Source of the DNA: Micrococcales bacterium UBA4448
Lineage (GTDB): Bacteria; Actinomycetota; Actinomycetes; Actinomycetales; Microbacteriaceae
Length of the DNA stretch: 7,977 nucleotides
Direction: 5' to 3'
Assembly (NCBI GenBank): GCA_002390305.1
Contig: DGPE01000005.1
Span: forward strand, 215 to 8,191
The position numbers and the translations under genes are program-made. This document shows, piece by piece, positions 1 to 5,772 of this stretch. Each line of letters opens with the position of its first letter. Within the stretch, counting starts at the first letter, position 1. Under the pieces are notes generated by a model that had not been told where the DNA came from, ran no database searches, and was given only the letters and a program-made list of their open reading frames with translations.

Positions 1-173
1 CTGCCCAGCAGCTCACTAACGGTTGCCGAATCAGAGTTTGGGTTGTCATAGCCGCCACCCTTTAGTTCGCCAAACACCTGAAAACCAAAGACGCTGCTGG
101 CGGCGATCAAGCCTATGAAGCCAAACAGCACAAACTTGGCGCGCTTGACGATGAATTTACCCAGGGTGTTCAT
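1..173 (-). CDS. MMPL-family RND transporter, N-terminal fragment (partial)
   Basis: The minus-strand reading frame starting at the ATG at 171-173 stays open to the window edge (57 codons). It begins MNTLGKFIVKRAKF, followed by one hydrophobic helix (about residues 13-33) and then a periplasm-type segment reading KGGGYDNPNSDSATVSELLG. A basic N-terminus, one helix and a 'GG(F/Y)-(D/E)-(N/D)P-x-S(E/D)S' stretch are typical of the start of actinobacterial MMPL (YdfJ-like) proteins. These are proton-driven RND exporters of lipids or other hydrophobic molecules, usually about 700 residues or more. An AAGGA-like Shine-Dalgarno lies just upstream of the ATG. The gene is divergent from the esterase gene with only 59 bp between them. 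The family call rests on a short N-terminal piece, and the substrate cannot be inferred. Confidence 0.72.
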   Translation of the reverse strand, partial: MNTLGKFIVKRAKFVLFGFIGLIAASSVFGFQVFGELKGGGYDNPNSDSATVSELLG

Positions 174-221
174 TGATTCCTTATTTACTGTTATCGAGCC
201 AGAACCTGAAGGGACTGTGAA

Positions 222-251
222 ATGATTCCTAAATGGCTAGAAAACACATAA
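222..251 (+). other. Nine-codon ORF overlapping the esterase start (possible leader peptide)
   Basis: ATG at 222 opens a nine-codon frame (MIPKWLENT, stop TAA at 249-251) offset from the esterase frame. It lies 8 bases behind AAGGG at 209-213, the normal Shine-Dalgarno spacing, while the esterase ATG at 233 is too far from it. Ribosomes loading here would terminate 18 bases inside the esterase gene, so translational coupling by re-initiation is possible. It may equally be chance, or a mis-set esterase start. No homology is recognised. Confidence 0.3.
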
Positions 252-1351
252 CTCGTTCTTGGATTTACTTTGTAATCGCAGCGTTGGGATTAGCAACAGC
301 CTGGTGGCTTAATGCAACCGCTGTTTTCCAAGAAGCAGACTACCTGACTGCGTGGTTTGGTTCAGCCGTGGATTGGGTGTTGTCCCTAGATTTGCTCATC
401 GTAGGTGCTGCCGTAATCACCTTTATGTTGGTTGAAGCTAGAAGACTAGGAATGAAGCGAGTCTGGCTCTATTTCCTGCTCTCCGGGATTACGGCTATGG
501 CCTTCACCTTCCCGCTTTTCATGGCCTTTAGGGAAAGAGCGCTATTAAAAAAGCGCCTTGCCGGCGGTTCTATAGAGCGCTTCACATTTGATGAACACAC
601 CGTTGATGTTTGGGCGCCGAAAGACATAAAACCCACCACGCCAATCCTTGTGATGCACGATGGCCGGAACATCTTTGATGAAAAAGATTCCTTCACCGGT
701 AAAACCTGGGAGGTTCTCACCGCTCTTCGCGAAGAGGTTCGCGGTGAAAAGCCAATTGTGATTGCGCTCTGGGGCTTTAGCGACCTGACTCGATTGCGTG
801 AACTTGCGCCCCAAGAGGTTCTGGATCGCCACCAGGAAATCTGGGACTACATGCCCGAGGATTACAGAGACTCTCCGGGTGAATCAATGGGAGATGCTTA
901 CGTATCGCTGATGGCCGATGCCATTATTCCTTTCGTTATAGACCGCTACGGCCTAAACCATGACAACCAGCGAACCGCAGTCATGGGATCTTCAATGGGT
1001 GGCCTGATGTCTATCTATGCCATGAGCAAGCGACCGGATGTTTTCGGAACAGCAATTGGCTTTTCTACCCACTGGCCATTCGGTGGCGACTTTATGGTTC
1101 AAGAACTAACAGACCTGTTACCAGAAGGTGGCAAGCACCGGCTTTGGACAGACACCGGCACAATCGAGCTTGATGAAAACTACGCACCTTTTCACGCGAG
1201 CGCCGTTGAAAAAATAAAAGCCAAGGGTTACCAAGAGCCAGATTCACTTGTCGCCGCCACCTACCCAAACACCGGTCACCACGAAAGTTACTGGGCTAGA
1301 AGGGTGGCTGAGGCTCTGAACTGGTGGCTAAAGGCTCCGCCCCGGACATAA
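233..1351 (+). CDS. Membrane-anchored esterase: DUF2834-like N-terminus fused to alpha/beta hydrolase (PF00756 type)
   Basis: 372 residues in two parts. Residues 1-105 hold three hydrophobic helices (about 9-29, 49-67, 77-99), with the motif VEARRLGMKRVWLY before the third helix and FPLFMAFRER after it; this matches the small membrane family DUF2834. Residues about 115-368 resemble the putative-esterase (esterase D / enterochelin-esterase-like) fold: VMHDGRNIF near 139-148, nucleophile elbow G-S-S-M-G-G at 252-257 (Ser254), WTDTGTIELD at 305-314 likely carrying the acid residue, and GHHESYW at 348-354 with His349 as probable catalytic base. It should hydrolyse an ester at the membrane; the substrate is unknown. 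The family also contains mycolyltransferases, but nothing here points to mycolate. An in-frame TAA at 230-232 makes ATG 233 the earliest start. The good Shine-Dalgarno (AAGGG, 209-213) is 19 bases away and fits another ATG at 222 better. The 3' end overlaps the convergent helicase gene. Confidence 0.85.
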   Translation: MARKHITRSWIYFVIAALGLATAWWLNATAVFQEADYLTAWFGSAVDWVLSLDLLIVGAAVITFMLVEARRLGMKRVWLYFLLSGITAMAFTFPLFMAFRERALLKKRLAGGSIERFTFDEHTVDVWAPKDIKPTTPILVMHDGRNIFDEKDSFTGKTWEVLTALREEVRGEKPIVIALWGFSDLTRLRELAPQEVLDRHQEIWDYMPEDYRDSPGESMGDAYVSLMADAIIPFVIDRYGLNHDNQRTAVMGSSMGGLMSIYAMSKRPDVFGTAIGFSTHWPFGGDFMVQELTDLLPEGGKHRLWTDTGTIELDENYAPFHASAVEKIKAKGYQEPDSLVAATYPNTGHHESYWARRVAEALNWWLKAPPRT

Positions 1352-2669
1352 ACCGAATCACGTCTTTATCCACCATCACATCGCGAATAAGTACTGCCCG
1401 GGTCAAGTAGAGCCCGGTTAGCGTTCTAACCCGGCTAAGTGCGACGTATGTTTGCCCGGGAGAAAAAGCACCCCTGCCCATGTCGATCTGAACCTCATCA
1501 TAGGTTTGGCCCTGAGACTTGTGGATGGTCACAGCCCATGCCAAGCGCAGTGGAATCTGCTTGAACTCGGCCAAAGTAACCGGAACCAAAACCTCTTTGG
1601 TCTTGCCGGTTGATTCATCAAAGTCTTCTTCAATCTCGTAGCGAACCTTCTCCCAGGTCGCTGGCCCCACTTCAAGCTCCTCGCCATCAACATCTACGAC
1701 CACCAGGCCTGACTTTGGCAATGCCACAACCCGACCAATGGTTCCGTTAACCCATCGCCTGATGGTGCCGCCGGTTTTAGATGTGCTGGCATCGTCATTT
1801 TTAATAAACATCACCTGAGCACCAACTTTGAGCGAAAGCTCAATTTCAGCCGGCAGTGCCCTGCCAAAGGATTTCTCCGCCGAAGCGGAATAGACGGCCT
1901 TGAAGACCTTTGGTTCGGTTTCAATAAGACCCATGCGCTGGTGGTTCACCGAGTTCACAGTCTCGTTGATTGTCGCCAAACGAATAACGTCGGAGTGGGG
2001 TGGGTAGCGGTTTCCTGCCTGGTTCAGCGAATCAAGCATGGCTTGGGTAACAGAACCGTCTCTGATGGCATTCAAAATCTCTTTAAAGTCATCGTCAGAC
2101 TGCCTAAAGATCTCTGAAAGCTCGAAGCGCTCAAGATCTGACTGCCTCCAGACGTGGGCATCGAAAAACCAAAGCGACTGGTAATTTTCGGCGATGTAGG
2201 TTTTTTCCTGTGGGTCTCTAGGTGGTACTGGAGCCAACTGATATGGATCACCGAACATGACAACCTGCGCACCGCCAAATGGTTCGTTTTTTCTTCCTCT
2301 GGCAATTCTCAATGCACGATCAATGGCGTCCATCAGATCTGCCGAAACCATCGACACCTCGTCGATGACCAGCATGTCCAGGGCTCGGAGGATCTCCCTG
2401 GTGCGCTTAGACAGGTGTCTGGCTATTTCAACTTCACCCAGGAGACCGAGGGGGAAAGTGAAAAGCGAGTGAATTGTGACCCCACCAACATTTAGAGCTG
2501 CAACACCTGTCGGAGCACACACCGCAAAGGACTTCTCGGTGTTGGCGGTTAGGTGAGACAGCAAAGTCGACTTACCGGTTCCCGCACGCCCTGTCACAAA
2601 GACATTGCTCTGGGACTGTTCGATATATTCAAAGAGCGACTCTTGCTCTTGGCTTAGTTCAATAATCAA
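1296..2669 (-). CDS. Pif1/RecD-like superfamily 1 DNA helicase (AAA ATPase)
   Basis: 457 residues with the full SF1B helicase motif set: Walker A GRAGTGKS (27-34), motif Ia CAPTGVAALNVGG (51-63) followed by TIHSLF, Walker B VIDEVSM (101-107), motif III VMFGDPYQLAPV (137-148), motif IV-like LSEIFRQ (184-190), and in the UvrD_C_2-like end TIHKSQGQTYDEV (381-393) and YVALSRVR (408-415). This is the signature of Pif1-type 5'-to-3' DNA helicases, which unwind forks, R-loops or G-quadruplexes; the bacterial substrate is unknown here. The start is TTG at 2667-2669. It overlaps the TGA of the upstream CopD/CtaG gene (TTGA) and lies 9 bases behind AAGGA, so the two are probably translationally coupled. 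No other early in-frame start retains Walker A. The last codons (tail SSEPQPPF) overlap the convergent esterase gene by 56 bp. Confidence 0.9.
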   Translation of the reverse strand: MIIELSQEQESLFEYIEQSQSNVFVTGRAGTGKSTLLSHLTANTEKSFAVCAPTGVAALNVGGVTIHSLFTFPLGLLGEVEIARHLSKRTREILRALDMLVIDEVSMVSADLMDAIDRALRIARGRKNEPFGGAQVVMFGDPYQLAPVPPRDPQEKTYIAENYQSLWFFDAHVWRQSDLERFELSEIFRQSDDDFKEILNAIRDGSVTQAMLDSLNQAGNRYPPHSDVIRLATINETVNSVNHQRMGLIETEPKVFKAVYSASAEKSFGRALPAEIELSLKVGAQVMFIKNDDASTSKTGGTIRRWVNGTIGRVVALPKSGLVVVDVDGEELEVGPATWEKVRYEIEEDFDESTGKTKEVLVPVTLAEFKQIPLRLAWAVTIHKSQGQTYDEVQIDMGRGAFSPGQTYVALSRVRTLTGLYLTRAVLIRDVMVDKDVIRFMSGAEPLATSSEPQPPF

Positions 2670-4630
2670 GGCCGTGAGTCCTTGGTGTTACTTAGGCTTT
2701 CCAGCATTTGGTTGTAATCCTCGAGGTCCTTGTTTCCGCTTCTGTCAGACGCTCTATCGAGCCTCTTACGCTCTCTCACGTCTGACCGTGACCACTGAGT
2801 AACAACGATCAGAGCTATGACGATAGTGGGTAGTTCACCAACCCCCCAGGCAAAAGCGCCGCCAACGGCTTGATCGGTCAACGGATCATCGCCCCAGGTT
2901 CTACCCATAGAGCCGAACCAGTCTGCAAGTAGCAAGCTTTTTTCATTCATCAACCCGAGACCGAAGAAGGCGTGGAAGGCCATGGTGCCGATCAGCAGCA
3001 TCAGCTTTAGCGGGAAGCCCGGTTTATGGGGCTGAGGATCCACTCCCATTAGAGACTGCACGAATAGATAGCCGGTAATCAAAAAGTGAATAAGCATCCA
3101 CTGGTGACCAAGGTGCTCCTCAGTTGCCCACCTAAAAAGCGGCGTGTAGTAGAACATAACCAAAGACAGTGCGAAGTTAAGACCAGCAAAAATAGGGTTT
3201 GATATAAACCATGCAAACGGCGTGTGAACTGCCCACAGCACCCACTCTCGCATTCCCCAGGAGCCGTCCTTGCGTGGCGCCTGCGCCCTAGACAGCAGCG
3301 TTACCGGTGCCCCTGGCACCAACAACACCGGCACCATCATCGACAGCACCATGTGGCCGATCATGTGAACGCTGAATAGATACTCCTGATAAGCATTTAG
3401 CGCACCGTTGGTCACATAAAAGAGCACCAGCATTCCAGAAACAAATGAGACTGTTCTAACCACCGGCCACTTGTCACCGCGTTTGTGAAGCAAGCGCACC
3501 CCATAGAGATAAAGCAGCACTGCGCCAACGCAAACGCTTATCCACAAAACATCCAAATCCCAGACCGTCACCCATGACGATTCGATCATCTCCGGAGGCA
3601 ACAGGTCGCCAGTCAGAATCTGAGCCGGTGTCAGTGGCACGAACTCCGACTCATCGGGTGGCGTCTGAGTTTTGGCAAGGGCGGTGCCCATGCCAATCGC
3701 CAGGCCCATGACAGCGATCTCGAAAATTGCCAAACGCCAAAAACTAACGGACTTCTCCTGAAGCTTTTTCACAAGCCCAAGCCGATACCTAACTCCAAAG
3801 AGCCCCAGCACGATCAAAAGCGAGACCTTAATCATCAGCAGTACTCCATACTGCCCAAACAAATCACTGGGCTCATAGAGCCGGATGATTCCAGATGTAA
3901 CGCCGGAAACCGCAACCATCCAAAAAGCCACAAAAGCCAGGGTGCTGTAGCGGGAGACCAGCACCCCAGTTCGTTCGCTGTCCCCCCTGAAAACCGCGTA
4001 GAGAGCAATCAGGCCGCCGACCCAGACACTGATTCCGACCAGGTGCAGTAGCAGCGAGTTCACGGCCAACGCGTGGCCGGCATCTGAAGAGGCGTGACCG
4101 GATTCGGCCAGGGGATAAAGACCCGCAAGAGCAATTGCCGCGTTCACGGCAGTCATTCTTCTGCCACTAAATGCCAGGGTGGTGAGACTGAGAAGAACTG
4201 CAAACCCAAGATTCCATGACAGCAGCACGCCCAGTTCGATCTGGGTGGCAAATAACCAAAGGCTTTCAGAGAAAGCCTCACCGTAAGAAATACCAGATCC
4301 TGAAACGCTCAAGTAGGTCAAAACCAGATTCACGGCCGCTGCAGCCGCCCAAAGTGCGGCAGCACCGCTTGCAACGGGTGAGAGTCTTGCTCGTTCTGAC
4401 TCATTTCCGGCAAATGCTGAAAGCACCAGGGAGCCAGCAGCTGTGGCCATTGCAAAGTTCATAACCAGTTTTGCAAAAGGTGCACCCCAGCGGACTACCG
4501 GTCCCGGATCTGCAAACTGAAGTGGGCTTGCCCCGCCGCCTAATAATAGGCCGACGATAACGCTAACTAAACCTGCGGTAAGTGCAACTGCTACCGCTGG
4601 GAGAACAAAGTTAGTTTTGGTTTGATTCAC
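2666..4630 (-). CDS. CopD / CtaG fusion: copper-handling membrane protein and cytochrome c oxidase assembly factor
   Basis: 654 residues, strongly hydrophobic with well over ten predicted helices. The N-terminal half contains a CopD-type domain (about 120-320), with SGHASSDAGH (177-186), LLHLVGISVWVGGL (194-207) and the DLFGQYGVLLMIKVSLL region typical of CopD copper transport proteins. The C-terminal half (about 355-615) is a caa3-type CtaG domain (PF09678), with HMIGHMVLSMMVPVLL (422-437), a conserved-style LSNP-like FISNPI (475-480), HQWMLIHF (509-516), GVDPQPHKPG (529-538) and AFHAFFGLGL (551-560). The histidines are likely copper ligands, and the role would be copper delivery to the Cu centres of cytochrome oxidase or copper tolerance. 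The fused form is common in actinobacteria. The start is GTG at 4628-4630, overlapping the preceding TGA (GTGA), with GAGG 8 bases upstream. No CopC gene adjoins. The C-terminal 40 residues are charged and presumably cytoplasmic. Confidence 0.9.
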   Translation of the reverse strand: MNQTKTNFVLPAVAVALTAGLVSVIVGLLLGGGASPLQFADPGPVVRWGAPFAKLVMNFAMATAAGSLVLSAFAGNESERARLSPVASGAAALWAAAAAVNLVLTYLSVSGSGISYGEAFSESLWLFATQIELGVLLSWNLGFAVLLSLTTLAFSGRRMTAVNAAIALAGLYPLAESGHASSDAGHALAVNSLLLHLVGISVWVGGLIALYAVFRGDSERTGVLVSRYSTLAFVAFWMVAVSGVTSGIIRLYEPSDLFGQYGVLLMIKVSLLIVLGLFGVRYRLGLVKKLQEKSVSFWRLAIFEIAVMGLAIGMGTALAKTQTPPDESEFVPLTPAQILTGDLLPPEMIESSWVTVWDLDVLWISVCVGAVLLYLYGVRLLHKRGDKWPVVRTVSFVSGMLVLFYVTNGALNAYQEYLFSVHMIGHMVLSMMVPVLLVPGAPVTLLSRAQAPRKDGSWGMREWVLWAVHTPFAWFISNPIFAGLNFALSLVMFYYTPLFRWATEEHLGHQWMLIHFLITGYLFVQSLMGVDPQPHKPGFPLKLMLLIGTMAFHAFFGLGLMNEKSLLLADWFGSMGRTWGDDPLTDQAVGGAFAWGVGELPTIVIALIVVTQWSRSDVRERKRLDRASDRSGNKDLEDYNQMLESLSNTKDSRP

Positions 4631-5097
4631 CTACCGAGCCTCGGGAAAAACCGCGGAGTCCTCTCGGCATACTTTTTGTATTGCGGGTAGCGAGCAATCA
4701 GCATGGTTTCTTCAAACTCTGCTTTGTTGGTGAACAGCACATACATCAACATCACGATGATCACCTGTGGCCAGTAGCCGGCATCCAGCATCACACCAAA
4801 ACTCATCACCAGAATGCCGAAGTAGATTGGGTGTCTCACTCGTGAGTAGATGCCAGTTGTAACAAGGGTTCCGTTATCTTTCGGCGTTGGCATCGCGGTC
4901 AGCGAATTTCCAAGTCCAAGAAAACTAATCAGCAGGACTCCCGAGCCGGTGGCAATCAGGCCAAGCCCAATGATTCCAACAACCCCGCTGGCACCACCGT
5001 ATGGCGCCTCCTGCCTTGGGGACAGCAGCAGCAGTGCAATCAGGAGAAACTGCAGGAAGACAAGGAGATAGGAGCGCGATTTGCTGTTCATGACCAT
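4627..5097 (-). CDS. Isoprenylcysteine carboxyl methyltransferase (ICMT/PEMT)-family membrane protein
   Basis: 156 residues with four to five hydrophobic helices (about 9-25, 38-60, 88-105, 107-123). The diagnostic part is the C-terminal half: TTGIYSRVRHPIYFGIL (80-96), the SAM-contacting G-Y-x-x-x-R-H-P motif of ICMT/PEMT-like methyltransferases, then KAEFEETMLIARYPQYKKY (125-143) and ERTPRFFP (145-152), matching the family's E-E-x-x-L...Y-x-x-Y...R-x-P ending. Such proteins are membrane-bound SAM-dependent methyltransferases. Bacterial members act on diverse lipid or other substrates, so the reaction here is unknown. ATG 5097 is used; ATG 5089-5091 two codons later is equally possible because neither has a strong Shine-Dalgarno. 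It is the first gene of a three-gene overlapping unit with CopD/CtaG and the helicase, starting only 15 bases after the hup terminator T-tract. Confidence 0.83.
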   Translation of the reverse strand: MVMNSKSRSYLLVFLQFLLIALLLLSPRQEAPYGGASGVVGIIGLGLIATGSGVLLISFLGLGNSLTAMPTPKDNGTLVTTGIYSRVRHPIYFGILVMSFGVMLDAGYWPQVIIVMLMYVLFTNKAEFEETMLIARYPQYKKYAERTPRFFPRLGR

Positions 5098-5112
5098 AAG
5101 CCTATTCCAGGC

Positions 5113-5149
5113 AAAGAAAAAAGCGGCGTCTAATCAAAGACGCCGCTTT
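5113..5149 (-). terminator. Rho-independent terminator of hup
   Basis: Two perfectly complementary 11-base arms (5139-5149 and 5120-5130, core GCGGCGTC) flank an 8-base loop. Reading on the minus strand, the GC-rich stem is followed by a run of six T residues (5122-5117), then C and TTT. It begins 17 bases after the hup stop codon and ends 15 bases before the ATG of the methyltransferase gene. This is the clearest terminator in the window. Confidence 0.93.
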
Positions 5150-5155
5150 CTTGGG

Positions 5156-5172
5156 AAGTAATTAAATTACTT
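5156..5172. repeat. 17-bp perfect AT-rich palindrome over the hup stop codon
   Basis: AAGTAATT-A-AATTACTT reads the same on both strands around the central base at 5164, and includes the hup stop codon TAA (5167-5169). It stands only 6 bases from the hup terminator stem. It could be an operator or promoter element for the downstream methyltransferase-CopD/CtaG-helicase unit (TAATTT resembles a -10), or a short hairpin that protects the hup mRNA end. No matching -35 is evident. Confidence 0.4.
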
Positions 5173-5439
5173 GACCGCTGCCTTTAGCTTGGAGCCAGCT
5201 GAAACCTTGACGGTGTTAGCTGCTGCAATCTGAATTGTTGCGCCGGTCTGTGGGTTGCGGCCTGCGCGTGCTGCGCGGTGGCCCTTGCTAACGCTTAGGT
5301 AACCAGGAATGGTGACCTTGTTACCGTGCTTGATTGATGCGCCGATGTGCTCAAACATTGAATCCATTACGCGGCCTACGGCTGCCTGTGACTCTCCGGT
5401 GCTCGCAGCAATTGCGGCTACTAGTTCGCTTTTGTTCAT
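5167..5439 (-). CDS. hup: HU-family DNA-binding nucleoid protein
   Basis: 90 residues, the normal length of HU. It begins MNKSELVAAIAASTG and has the beta-arm signature GRNPQTG (60-66) and the KVTIPGYLSVSKG segment (41-53). Of two sequence-compatible starts, ATG 5437-5439 is chosen. A near-perfect Shine-Dalgarno (AGGAGGA, 5445-5451) lies 5 bases upstream, whereas an earlier in-frame TTG at 5455-5457 would place that Shine-Dalgarno inside the coding region. HU binds DNA non-specifically as a dimer, bending and compacting it. The arm region has extra basic residues (GHRAARAGR), but there is no long lysine/alanine tail as in mycobacterial HupB. The gene is monocistronic by appearance, with its own promoter region upstream and a strong terminator downstream. 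Confidence 0.96.
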   Translation of the reverse strand: MNKSELVAAIAASTGESQAAVGRVMDSMFEHIGASIKHGNKVTIPGYLSVSKGHRAARAGRNPQTGATIQIAAANTVKVSAGSKLKAAVK

Positions 5440-5444
5440 GATGG

Positions 5445-5451
5445 TCCTCCT
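5445..5451 (-). promoter_or_regulatory. Strong Shine-Dalgarno of hup (decides the start)
   Basis: AGGAGGA sits 5 bases before ATG 5437-5439 and excludes the upstream TTG as the real start. Confidence 0.88.
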
Positions 5452-5483
5452 GGACAACTCGTGGACATTTATGTCTCATTCAA

Positions 5484-5508
5484 CTTATAGCGGTAACTCG
5501 CTTGTCAA
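5484..5508 (-). promoter_or_regulatory. Putative hup promoter (consensus -35, short spacer)
   Basis: On the minus strand TTGACA (5508-5503) is a perfect sigma-70-type -35. Downstream lie TATAAG (5489-5484, 13-base spacer) or TAAGTT (5487-5482, 15-base spacer). Either spacer is below the usual 16-18 bases, so the exact -10 is uncertain. The inferred transcript would have a 5' leader of about 35-40 bases. The location directly in front of a highly expressed gene supports promoter function. Confidence 0.55.
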
Positions 5509-5710
5509 CACTCTCGCTTCGGCGTGTTGCAGGCTTAGTTTTCCCCTATTTTTAGGGGATGTACGCCGATTCGACCCCGAATCTGAAGTGTTTTCGATCA
5601 GAGTCTGGAAACCAAGCGAATTGGAGTGCACAGCTAACCACGCAAAACTGCAACGTTTTCAGCGCGAGATTCTCGACAGCCCAGCGAATCAGTGGGCTAG
5701 CGCAGAAACA
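5509..5710. other. Gene-free region between hup promoter and rpsN terminator
   Basis: No credible coding region is seen on either strand. The stretch holds several short perfect inverted repeats: 5542-5559 (listed separately), 5568-5573 with 5578-5583 (GATTCG / CGAATC, 4-base loop), 5665-5675 (11-base palindrome around one base), and 5678-5683 with 5693-5698 (AGCCCA / TGGGCT). No tRNA cloverleaf could be built from it. It could be an upstream control region of hup or a small structured RNA; neither is shown by the sequence alone. Confidence 0.5.
5542..5559. repeat. Inverted repeat upstream of the hup promoter (candidate operator)
   Basis: TCCCCTA (5542-5548) and TAGGGGA (5553-5559) are perfect complements with a TTTT loop, giving an 18-base symmetric element. 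Its near edge is 34 bases upstream of the hup -35, a position suited to an activator or repressor site. It does not follow any coding region, so a terminator role is unlikely. Confidence 0.5.
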
Positions 5711-5761
5711 CTAATCCCGCCCTCAAAAGGCAACTGGGCCTTTTTAGAGAGCGGGAGTTAG
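5711..5761 (-). terminator. Long hairpin terminator of the rpmB-rpmG-rpsN operon
   Basis: A composite stem-loop begins 11 bases after the rpsN stop. The inner hairpin pairs AAAAGGC (5725-5731) with GCCTTTT (5738-5744) around a 6-base loop. The outer arms CTAATCCCGC (5711-5720) and GCGGGAGTTAG (5751-5761) pair with one bulged base. Read on the minus strand the inner stem ends in TTTT. Read on the plus strand it is followed by TTTTT, so it could stop transcription from both sides. Confidence 0.75.
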
Positions 5762-5772
5762 TAGAAAAGTTT

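Noticed and set aside
2154..2495. Plus-strand 113-codon frame opposite the helicase ATPase core
   Set aside because: It is antisense to Walker B and neighbouring helicase motifs and shows no family features.
4216..4464. Plus-strand 82-codon frame opposite CopD/CtaG
   Set aside because: It is antisense to a clearly conserved membrane domain, with arginine/proline-rich translation typical of shadow frames.
5440..5457. Upstream TTG start for hup giving six extra residues
   Set aside because: It would put the near-perfect AGGAGGA ribosome site inside the coding region; HU proteins normally begin at MNKSEL-like residues.
5568..5583. Possible tRNA T-arm (GATTCG...CGAATC)
   Set aside because: The loop is only four bases and no acceptor, D or anticodon arms can be built around it.
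5309..5761. Plus-strand 150-codon open frame crossing hup and the hup-rpsN spacer
   Set aside because: Its first half is antisense to hup, its second half runs through hairpins and the terminator, and the translation shows no recognisable domain or Shine-Dalgarno.
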